A stretch of 64,000 nt of DNA from NCBI GenBank assembly GCA_025267735.1, contig CM046304.1:23935381-23999380 (forward strand), given 5' to 3'. The notes beneath the pieces were generated by a model. The model had not been told where the DNA came from. It did no database searches and saw only the letters and a list, made by a program, of their open reading frames with translations. The position numbers and the translations under genes were made by a program. This document shows positions 45,795 through 55,214 of this stretch, piece by piece. Every line of letters starts with the position of its first letter. The first letter of the stretch is position 1. The stretch is from Mactra quadrangularis (taxonomy: Eukaryota > Mollusca > Bivalvia > Venerida > Mactridae).

Positions 45795-46971
45795 GCATAT
45801 AATTTGCGTTTCTGCGTTTTAATGTATTCATATCTCTCTGATAAATCTGATAAACGTGCTACTGACAATACTCAATTCTATTACGGTCATACAAAACTCG
45901 AAATAGTCAGTGAATATAAACACCTTGGCGTAACACAGTGTAATACACGTAAAACTCCATCTATCGTTGACTCTATACGTCAGTCTGCAAGAGGTACTCT
46001 ATTCAGTCTTTCAACATGCGGTGTCCGTAGTAATGGTTTGAACCCTATTACGTCAGCCAAACTCTACACTAGCGTAGTTTTACCTCGTGCTTTCTATGGA
46101 TGTGAACTATGGAACTGTATCACGAATTCTGACATGCGTCAACTCGAAGCTACTCACCATCTCTGTCTTAAACGTATACAAAACTTTCCATACCAAACTA
46201 GATCAGATATCATCACAGGGATGCTTGGCTTTACATCTATCCAGGCGTTCATTGATAAACAGAAATTATTATTCCTTGGATCACTATGTCGTATGAACTC
46301 GAGAGACGTCTGCTATCAACTTTTTGTTCATAGACTTCATCAGTTTTTTAATAATATAACATCCAAACATTTAGGCTTTATAAGTGATATAGTGTCGATA
46401 TTATTAAAATATGATTTATACAAATACTTACAAGACTTCATACATAACAACGTTTTTCCTAGTAAGATATCATGGAAATATATATGTAATCGTGTGATAT
46501 TTCAGTATGAACAATCTCTGGTTACAACGTATGAGTACTAGCAACGATTTTGCCATTTTCAGACAAGTACACCCTGTATTAACAGTTTCAAACATTTGGA
46601 GAGTTGCCTTAGACAATCCGTCATGTTTAGGTCTGATGTCTTTCATCGCCAAACAATTGTGTAAAACAAGATATCCCGTGAAAGTTACTTGTGATCTTTG
46701 CTCTCTTGAAGTAGACATTATGATTTATCACAAGCTGTTTAATTGTTACAAAAATCGTTTGAATGTCTCAAATTCGTTTGATGATTACTATAAATGTTTG
46801 CAATCATTATCTCGAGACAACATTTGTTGTTTTCTTCAACAATGTTCAAACATTACTCTTCTGACTTACCTACTTGGTTATACTGACAGCTCACTGAATG
46901 TTTTTATACAAAATTATTACACAAACTTTATGTGTCTGAATAGCAAGCTATTAATACGGATAACCTGTTAA
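45795..46971 (+). pseudogene. 5'-truncated LINE reverse-transcriptase tail with a frameshift
   Basis: The first frame (to 46541) has features of the region after the RT catalytic core: EYKHLGV, then LYTSVVLPRAFYGCELW, then a LE..HHLCLKRIQ segment, DKQKLLFLG. The second frame (46507-46971), shifted by one base, continues with NLWLQRMSTSNDF, CDLCSLEVDIMIYHKLFNC (a zinc-binding C-x2-C...H...C), to a TAA near 46971. The frames overlap near 46505-46540, so one indel separates them. This LINE differs from the one at 3-1286. Confidence 0.8.
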
Positions 46972-47200
46972 TTATTTGATTTACATAAGAAAACATATAA
47001 GAACTTATTAAGACATTACAAAAACTGAGCTAAGATTCATTCTTTGTGCAATATTCATGTTATTTACATGTATGTACATATGTTCATCTTTTCTTCTCTA
47101 CTTAATTTTTCTTCTTTATTGTTTATTTCCATAAATATATGTTTGTTTGTATCTTCAAATCTGGAGGAAATAAAGTTATATATACTTTCACACATTAATT
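46972..47200 (+). mobile_element. 3' end of the truncated LINE
   Basis: A short AT-rich tail with AATAAA near 47168, ending about 47195. The bounds are approximate. Confidence 0.45.
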
Positions 47201-47254
47201 CAGTTTTGTAGTTTATTTTGGCGGCAAAATAATAACTGAAACAAAAACTTTCCT

Positions 47255-47605
47255 TGGTCGTTTAAAGGTTCAAAGTAGAGGAAAATATTATAAATCGACA
47301 TGTTTTAAGGCAGCGGGTGAAGGTAATGTATTCACTGAGCTGCGTGGGGAACGCAAATCAATCCGTACTCGGCGAACAATAAACAATATCAAACGTTATC
47401 AAGTATCAATATATTGCGTATATAATTTATGAACACTTAGAGAAAACGTATGTAGGTCTTTACAAGTGAAGTATCAATATAACAGTATATCTAAACTATC
47501 GAAGTTAGATTTAATTTTATTCGTTTGTTTGATTTTTTGTTTGTTTAGGTTTTACGGCGCACCAACACAAAAAGGTCATATCGCGCAGTTAATTTTATAC
47601 AGAGT
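47255..47605 (-). repeat. Third partial copy of the 15-kb/28-kb dispersed repeat and a related tail
   Basis: TTAAAGGTTCA-AGTA.AGG, ATAAATCGACATGTTTTAAGG-CAGCGGGTGA and ACTGAGCTGCGTGGGGA match 15229-15520 in inverse orientation. Near 47540-47580, TTTGTTTGTTT-AGGTTTTACGGCGC resembles the sequence at 15205-15240. Confidence 0.55.
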
Positions 47606-47739
47606 CATAAATTAATAGCAGACACGTACCATAGTCTCTACTTTATCTCTCAGTGATTTACAAGTATGTTTTTGTGGTTTCAAAAGTTTGTTGGCGTTCT
47701 TATTTCTATTCTGAATTTATTTATTTATTGGATTTAACG

Positions 47740-47863
47740 CCGTGTCAACACAATTTAGGTCATTTTATGGCGTCCAGCGCACCTAACCTAGCTTTCCTGG
47801 ACCATTGTCTATAACCAGCACTCACCTACCCTTCCACAAGGCCGGAAACTTCTTCATAAGGAC
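47740..47863 (-). mobile_element. SINE copy 4, 3' part (split by the BEL element)
   Basis: Read on minus, it carries the SINE body (GAAGTTTCCGGCCTTGTGGA, AAGGGTAGGTGAGTGCTGG, GGTCCAGGAAAGCTAGGTTAG) and then a tail with AACGCCGTGTTG..TTTAA and (AATA)n. It continues across the BEL insertion to the tRNA head at 50328-50482. AGGAC at 47859-47863 is the target duplication. Confidence 0.85.
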
Positions 47864-48089
47864 TGTTCTATAGAGACCTCTAGAGGTCTAAAAACTAGTA
47901 TTAAACGATAAAAACACTGCAAAACGTTTCACAAAGTTATTTGGACATCTTGACTATTCTAGGACAACATACTGACGGCGGCGGGAAGCTGTGCTTGATT
48001 TATATCAATAATCAGTTCTGATATTTAATCGAGCGACAGGACTAAAATATTACGATCACGATTACCTCCCCTGAATTATCTCCTGAACA
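47864..48089 (-). mobile_element. 3' LTR of the BEL/Pao element
   Basis: 226 bp, bounded TGTTCTATAGAGACC...GAACA on the plus strand and nearly identical to 50102-50327. On minus it is preceded by the purine tract GAGGGGGTA (about 48098-48090), the expected PPT. Confidence 0.9.
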
Positions 48090-48539
48090 TACCCCCTCGT
48101 TGATGAACCATGTTCATCAACATCTAATTACTAAAACGATATAAAATGAGTATGCATCGATATTTGAGTGACACAGATTCAGTATTCCTGTCAGTCGATT
48201 AAATTTACAAGAGTTTCAAAGTATATCTAACTATATATACAGCGATGTACATAAACAAGAATATTAATAAGCTTAATCCATCGAACCCTATGTGTACAGA
48301 AGACATAACTTAACTAAAAGACAAAAAAAATTGTCGAACGATACAGATACATTGAATTCTTTACTATTACTATCATAGCACCATCAACTTCTATAACTAT
48401 AAATACAACCTTCCAATAACAAAAATTGGAAGTCCTAATGAACAATGATCCGAGCAACTATTTTGAAAAATTTAACCCACATTTAGCAAGGACGTTAAAT
48501 GTCTAGAAACCCACACTAATTCAAATAATGCTATTATGT

Positions 48540-50026
48540 AAAATTATTCGAACATTTTCTATTGTGTTACTAAGTCCTAATTGGTCAGCAATTTCCTTAT
48601 TTACGTAGGTTCCGGTACTTCCGTCATCCAATAAAGCATTCACCATAATATCCTATCCATTTGCAGATACTATAACAGGTATTGCTCTTAAACTGATGTT
48701 TTGATTTTGAGCACTCACATATGTCTGATTGTCTTGAGATGACACAATACTTGTCCTTTTAAATTTACTAGCATTTGGATTCAATTGTTTATGTAACAAT
48801 CTATCATGAAATTTGTCACAATTGTTAAGTCCACATTTCCTTGACCTACGACAACGTTTTCCAATGTGATTATCACCAAGACATCTAAAACACAGTTTTA
48901 AAAACTTAGCTTTTTCCCATCTTTCTTCAATACTTAAACTTTTAAATGTATCACAGTTCCATACACCATGTGTCCCATTACATATCTTACATAATCTTTC
49001 ATTACTAACATAAGTTTTTTTAACTGTAGATTTCTCCTGTTTACTATCTAATCCATTTTTGGTTTCTAAAGCATTATTTCTAAATTGTGATTCCATTAAA
49101 ATCCAGTTTTTCAAATTAATAATATTTTCACTCTCTGAATGTTTACAAAGCCAACGTTGAAAACGTACAATCATTGATTCTGGCAGTTTTTTAAGTAACT
49201 ATAAGTACACAAAGCTGCTTTCAAGGTCACTTGTGTTGTTCTCTTGCATGTTCACAATAGAAATGTCCAATAAATCTGCATATTTTTCTATATTTTTTGC
49301 ATTTTCATACCTTATGACAGGAAATTTATCAAGTTCCTCCAGAAAACCATTAATTTCACGACGTTCTCCATCATATTTTCTTTCAAGTCTAGATTTAGCT
49401 GCCTCGTAAGCTACTGCAGAGTGACCTAATCCTTCAATAGCATGAAGTGCATCTCCACCCAAGTACTGACGTAATTGAATAAATTCATATTCAGGAGTTG
49501 CGTTGGTACTATCAATACATGACATAAATGCACTATGCCAAAATTCAAATGATTTTTTATCACCAGTAAACACAGGAATAGACACTCTTAGCAACTGTTT
49601 GTACATGTCACTAGTATGGTCATTTTTAACAACAACAGGAGTACTCACTGAGGTATTAGACATAGTATCCTGTTTATAATCCAAAAGTACATTTTGACAC
49701 CTTTCTTCCACTGCTTAAGCTTCACTAGCTAATTTTAACATGTCCTCATTTTTCTTTAATGACTCAAACAAAACAATTAATTCCTGTATAAGTCCCAACA
49801 CCTCATTTTGACAAAGTTCAATTTGGTCAACAACTGAACGAATAACAAATTTATCCTTCTCTTTATCGTCACATAAGTCATTGTATTTGTTACATAAACG
49901 AGTAAGCCTAGCCTTGCACCTAGACTTCCTTTATTTCAACGAAGCAATGTTACTGTCACAAGTTTCAGCCATGTGGTCGGCATCTTCGACCTCGTGGCTC
50001 GGCGAAGCCTTCGGCGGTGAACTCAT
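48540..50026 (-). pseudogene. BEL/Pao gag-protease remnant with at least four in-frame stops, pol deleted
   Basis: An ATG at 50026 (MSSPPKASPSHEVEDADHM) starts a gag frame that stays in one phase down to about 48540. It is broken by two TAA (near 49934 and 49717-49715), a TAG (49201-49199) and a TAG (48655-48653). The middle part matches the Pao gag domain (DUF1759-like): SIPVFTGDKKSFEFWHSAFM, LGGDALHAIEGL, SRLERKYDGERREI. Next come LLKKLPESM and a Cys/His cluster (CKICNGTHGVWNC, then LCFRCLGDNH). After the last stop it reads VNALLDDGSTGTYVNKEIAD, the active-site region of the Pao aspartic protease (DUF1758-like). RT, RNase H and integrase are absent. The interval 48090-48539 holds no recognisable pol. 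Confidence 0.9.
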
Positions 50027-50078
50027 TTTCTTGAGTAATGTCCGATAAATGACATTAAAACATAGTCCAAAGTAGTTT

Positions 50079-50096
50079 AACTTTGCTCTGCCACCA
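50079..50096 (-). promoter_or_regulatory. Probable PBS of the BEL element
   Basis: Just inside the 5' LTR the minus strand reads TTTAA then TGGTGGCAGAGCAAAGT, starting with TGG as required. The tRNA is not identified. Confidence 0.5.
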
Positions 50097-50101
50097 TTAA
50101 A

Positions 50102-50327
50102 TGTTCTATAGAGACCTCGAAAGGTCTAAAAACTACTATTAAACGATAAAAACACTGCAAAACGTTTCACAAGTTTATTTCGACATCTTGACTATTGTAG
50201 AACAACATACTGATGGCGACGGGAAGCTGTGCTTGATTTATATCAATAATCAGTTCTGATATTTAATCGAGCGACAGGACTATAATATTACGATCACGAT
50301 TACCTCCCCTGAATTATCTCCCGAACA
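50102..50327 (-). mobile_element. 5' LTR of the BEL/Pao element
   Basis: 226 bp, TG...CA, near-identical to 47864-48089. It is followed by AGGAC (50328-50332), the same 5 bp found at 47859-47863, which is the target duplication length usual for BEL/Pao. The whole insertion is 47864-50327 (2464 bp). Confidence 0.9.
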
Positions 50328-50482
50328 AGGACCATATTATCTAATGAAAGGAGGAAAATCGTCATTACTGTCAAAATTTCATAGAAGGGTATAACCTCCT
50401 CGGGGGGGGGATTCAAACCCGCATCCCCCTCGGTCACGAGATTCCAAATCCCGGCGCGCTACCAACTGCGCTATCGACCCAG
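50328..50482 (-). mobile_element. SINE copy 4, tRNA head (split by the BEL element)
   Basis: Read on minus it starts GGGTCGATAGCGCAGTTGGT then AGCGCGCCGGGATTTGGAAT, has a B box GGGTTTGAATCCCC, then a body. It resumes at 47863 beyond the BEL insertion. It is the same family as 32622-32860. Confidence 0.85.
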
Positions 50483-50726
50483 GTTCTATTCTGATCGGAA
50501 AGTTTTTCTATAATCGATATTAAAGATACGTACTCTCATGCACCTCGGTGGAATTTTTCACTCTAGCCGTTAAATGTGCAAAATTGAGTTAAAAATAACT
50601 ATCACTCACTTCAAAATCTAAAAGTTTCTCCTCCCAGTTGTGGTGAATATACATGATAATAAAGCAGACATTTTTATGACACTATCATGACGTAAATAAG
50701 CTAATATACGACTGTTCAAAAGTTAA

Positions 50727-52100
50727 AGCCACTAAACGAAGACAAAATCTTTATCATCAATCTAAAAACAAGTAATACTATCTAAAAGACTATCGAATAT
50801 AACCGCCTTGGGATTATGATAACTCTCTCAAGCGGGTTTTCTTGTAGGGGTCAAGCTCTTCAAAATATCAGTTGCTTATAAAAGTGGGGTACTTTTATAA
50901 CATGCAAATTAGACAACGGAGAATGTCGGAGATACTCTCTCAGCCAATCAAATCGCTTGAAAAGTATTTGATAAAACTTACACGACTATGTGTTGGAAAT
51001 ATCAAATCGTTTTCCTGTGATTTACTCGAGAAACCGGCGCGTGTAAGTTTTGAGTTCGCAAATATCTAAACTGATGCTAAAAAGAAACGCCTCATTTCAG
51101 CTAGGTACATGATTTTTATGATCAGAATACCAAGAGAAAACATTAATGTTGTTAGCTTGTAAAAAGTCTTTGGTGACGTGTGCAACGTGAGGTCTGTCGT
51201 CCTTATTCTGATAGAAAAAGTATTGACGTTGCCAGAATATAGCGACACTCACATGGCATAACAGCTGGTCAATACGATGTGTACACAAAATTACCTCAGC
51301 AAACAACGAGTTGTGACTGAAACTCGTTTTAAGACGTGACTTATAAATCTGAGGGAGTTACATATGTCGAAACACGACTCATCACTGAACTCCCAACACC
51401 ATTGATGTGATGATACGAGGGTAGAGATAGACGTCGGTGACGATTGCAAACCTTTAGAATTAGTCCGCGGTTCGGACGGTTTACGCCAAACAAGAAGTTT
51501 TCCTCATTGACTGTCGACTTATTTGGCGTACACGGTTACCCTTTCACTACACGTGACGTAGATATTGCCGTGAAAATCTAGTACGCGAATGACGTTGGTG
51601 TTTACATAAATTTTGTAGTTGTCTTCTCTTACCCACGTTACACCCGTTCTATCTGAACGTGGCATATCAGCAAACGTTTCTGTGTACTTAAAGACTTAAT
51701 TGCTTCGTTTCTTTTTCTCGTCAGTATATGTTTATGTAGGATTTTATAAAACTATTTACATGAGTTTCGTGAGTTTTAATTAGTTTTCGCACGAAATTCA
51801 CTGTACAAAACGTGTATTTATCAAAGCAGGAAATTTGTTTACTTCCGAATTGAAGTTGTGGTTATTTTTAGCCACGACGGGATATCCCGACCTTGTTCGT
51901 CGAGTTCCGGGATTTTCCGTAGAGTCTTTACTTTCGTTTTTAATCGCGAATTTCAAAATAGAATTAGTATAAAATCTGGAGAAAATACTTGAGAATTATG
52001 TGCCTGGGATGCGTTTTATATATTAGTTTAATGTTTGCGTAAGTTTGATGCAAAACCATGATACTTGAAAATTATCAGCATTCAGTTTAGTAAAGGGGCT
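50727..52100 (-). mobile_element. TTAA-flanked 1.38-kb repeat, right (inverted) copy
   Basis: Inverse of 37572-38950, again bounded by TTAA (50723-50726 and 52101-52104). It carries the same Tc1-like transposase scrap and palindrome. The interval 50483-50722 to its left holds nothing recognised. Confidence 0.8.
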
Positions 52101-52104
52101 TTAA

Positions 52105-53460
52105 TGTTAAGCTAATGTAAGGTATGTGCATGCGGCGCAACCACTTTTACACTTGTATATTCGTTCATACTGAGTTCAAGTTTGCGCCAAAATTAAAACT
52201 TAAACTTTAATTGCATTTTATTTTTACATAGACATTCGCATAAATTATCTATATATTATCACACCAAATCTCAGATCATAAGATACGTATACAAGAGTGC
52301 CATATGCATTTGTACCGAAACACAAAAATTGTGACATCATTGAGATATGGTGCCGTCAGGACTGGATTGAGTCTATGTAATTGCAACTTAGTTTCATAAT
52401 AAGTCTGGCACAACATGGATGGGTATAAATTTGAATTTAAACACATAGACAGACAAAATGAATCATTAAGTATACAATGTGCATACTATATATGGTATAG
52501 TAGTTATTCATTGTGTAACATATCCACTGAATTCATTGTACCAAAAACTGCTGAAAGTGTTATTCAAAATTAAGTTGGGTACTTAACCCGTGGATCACTA
52601 TATCATTGACCATACTGATATTTTGAGACTGATGTCACAATTTTGTAACAAAAGTAAGACAAAAACAAATTTGTTAATGTAAGTATGAAGCAAATACATC
52701 GCCTGGATTTGTCACTGTTCACAACAATGCGAACTTGGAGAGTGACTAAAAATGATTTCATAGACCTGACGTCATAATATGACGTTGGCTTGCGCCGCGA
52801 TGTCATACCTAGTGTCTAATAAATTGAAGAAAAACATTTATTTTTTAATTAATCGTCTAAAAATTTAGCATACGTACGCAAACGAGTTATTATAATGGCA
52901 TTTAAACAAGTTGGTATATATGTATTTAAACAAGTTGGTATATATGTATTTAAACAAGTTGGTATATATGTATTTAAACAAGTTGGTATATATGTATTTA
53001 AACAAGTTGGTATATATATATCAATATGACTAAATTACGTTAAAAGAAAGTATGTGTGCTTCAAACACTTAGTGAAATGACACAATTAATACAAACATAT
53101 GACTTTATGCATGCTACTTTGAAAATGTGTTTATTGCTGCATGTTGTATATTAAATTATTGTTGATTATAAAGTTGATTTTACGCTACATTTGATTTTAT
53201 TGATGTACCAATTTTGTATTTGTTTGCATCATGTTTAAGTCTTAAAATTAAGTCCTGGTAACATGGTCCAGATTACGCACATACCATCCTAGTTCATGAG
53301 TACAGGATGTGTTGATTCAGTTTTATGTTGGTTTGAAACCCAACTGCTATATGTTTATACAAAAATGGTTATTTTACTTACTTTGCTTTATTTTTCAGAT
53401 GTCTTATATCATTTATTTTGTTCTGAATGAAATAACTAATCAACTTATTTGGGGGAGGGG
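52105..53460 (+). mobile_element. 3' internal region of the split env retroelement, with PPT
   Basis: Sequence between the right 1.38-kb repeat and the 3' LTR. It has no convincing ORF. At 52908-53020 the 24-bp unit TATTTAAACAAGTTGGTATA-TATG is repeated about five times. It ends in GGGGGAGGGG (53451-53460), a polypurine tract directly before the LTR at 53461. This fixes the plus-strand polarity of this end. Confidence 0.75.
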
Positions 53461-53789
53461 TGTTATGTAATTGGGTCACTACATTAACATATACCTTTGA
53501 TGGTTGATTAGTTATATCATTACAAGTTTATATTGATTGTTCTGTACATGTATGTACTTTTAAGATTTCATCAGCCACACATGATAATTGCCTAAGTATT
53601 TCTAAGTGGCAATCGTGTATAGCTGTTACTGATCATAGTTTTTCCCAGGGCATGTTGGCCTTTAATTTTCTTATAAATACCCGTGCATGCTCATTTATCA
53701 TCAGACTATTACCATCAAGTCTCATACGAACCTGGGTAAAATAAATGTACTTAACTACACGTGTTTGTCTAACTTCTAACTACGTTACA
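53461..53789 (+). mobile_element. 3' LTR of the env-bearing retroelement
   Basis: 329 bp, TGTTATGTAATTGGG...CTACGTTACA, with TATAAATA at 53672-53679 and AATAAA at 53740-53745. It is about 97% identical to the inverse of 43194-43522. The PPT is upstream. CTGG (inverse of CCAG) follows at 53790-53793, the target duplication shared with 43523-43526. Confidence 0.9.
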
Positions 53790-54472
53790 CTGGAGAAGGT
53801 TAAATTGACGTCAGCGTAAGTCTGAATAAAAGAAAAAAACTACTGGCCTCAGCACATTATCAATGTAACGATGTGCAGTAAGCGCTCCACGCAATTTAAT
53901 AAGTGAGGTATTGTGTCTCCAAGAAATGCCTTCCCACACCACGACACTATCACCACCCCAGCGTGCAGCCGGAGAATTTTACGATCGGTACGTCCTGACG
54001 TCACCTTTTCATGACCTAGGCGTGGCCTACCTCTCATTGAGCCTGTCTGTTCATGTCGCCTTACCAGATTCATAATTGTCTGATGCGAGCAACCCATGCG
54101 ACAAGCAATCTCACGAAATGAAATCCCGGCGTCAACCATGCCGGGAGCTTGGTGACATTGAGAGTCTCCTACACATTGCATTTGAATAGCAATAGTTGCA
54201 AATATGACGGTTTTATTTCAGCCTGTCGACTAACTCTCGTTACAGACAAATGATTTACACAAAGTACTGGATACATGTCGTCCTTACAAAAAAACTTGTT
54301 TTGCACGTGCAGTCCGGGACTTGAACATCTTAAATCGATTTTTGACATTTTTGGTAGCAATGAATACACGCGTATGCCAAAAATGTGTCTGTGTTAAGTT
54401 TTGACTGCACTTCGATTCTTTTATCATAAAGCGAGGGTCGGTAGGGTGGTAAGTTTTCATTGACGCTGAGTA
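53790..54472 (-). pseudogene. Tc1/mariner transposase, N-terminal half and left end
   Basis: The minus strand starts from an end matching 44021 (AAGTTTTCATTGACGC outward, then TATA at 54471). It then has the paired helix-turn-helix: MVDAGISFREIACRMGCSHQ, NLVRRHEQTG, then the GRPR hook (SMRGRPRLG). After TSGRTDRKI there is an internal deletion with a frame change, and the frame resumes at GGDSVVVWEGISWRHNTS and TAHRYIDNVLRP. It stops at CTCCAG next to the LTR. The C-terminal half is at 43523-44021. Confidence 0.85.
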
Positions 54473-54479
54473 TATGTAC

Positions 54480-55214
54480 ACCTGGACGTTTCCATTATTA
54501 ATTTGACACTTTTTAGTCTACATTGCTTCAAAATGGACAAGACAGAAGCCATGATTCAGAAAGTTAGATTTACATCCCTGATACATGCATGCATGAGAAT
54601 GAAATCAAAGTACTGACAGTATTGATGGGACGGTGCTTCTGAAACTTTAAAATCTGATCATCATGCTTGTAGATACTATCCATATCATGGATTTTATATC
54701 AGGAGTTGTAACCAGCTATAACTGACTGAAAATGACCATACAAATTATTCCAGAGTTTAGAGACTTACACTTCATGTTTGTACAATGTCTTAAATGCAAC
54801 TTGTGTACGTTTTTGATGTCACAGACAATACGTTGTTGCAAATATTACTGAATATGTGACGTAAAATGGTGTAAAATAGGGTTTTAAAGGCAGATTGTCA
54901 CGAGATGCATAATCTTGTAATGCAGTCTGTAAGCGTATTATAGATCAAAAGGATCACATTTTTCTGAAACTTGATGTGATTTTAACGGTACTGAAAGAGA
55001 CAATCTATGTGGATATCGTAATTTAAACTTGTAGTACTCAATATCAGAACGAGCCGTAAAAACATGACAGTGAAATTTTATTTCTTTACGCGCTTGCAAA
55101 TTGTGTTGTATCAAGTCCCTGCCATAACTAAATACCTGTCTCACTCTTTTATTCATGGTGCCGTCTACATGTTGTTCAATTATTAAGAATGTATATTAAG
55201 AGCAATATCAAAGG
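54480..55214. other. No gene seen
   Basis: Non-coding; the minus-strand frame at 54938-55156 shows no motif. Confidence 0.3.

Noticed and set aside
38951..50726. The 12-kb unit with 1.38-kb inverted ends as a giant DNA transposon (Maverick/Polinton type)
   Set aside because: The interior has no DNA polymerase B, integrase, protease or capsid genes, only split retroelements, a SINE and a LINE piece. Each arm is itself TTAA-flanked with its own tips, so the arms are two separate copies of one repeat.
53461..53789. Two unrelated solo LTRs at 43.2 and 53.5 kb
   Set aside because: One has a PBS and the other a PPT next to it, the CCAG duplication matches, and the bordering Tc1 halves join in frame; a single split element explains all of this.
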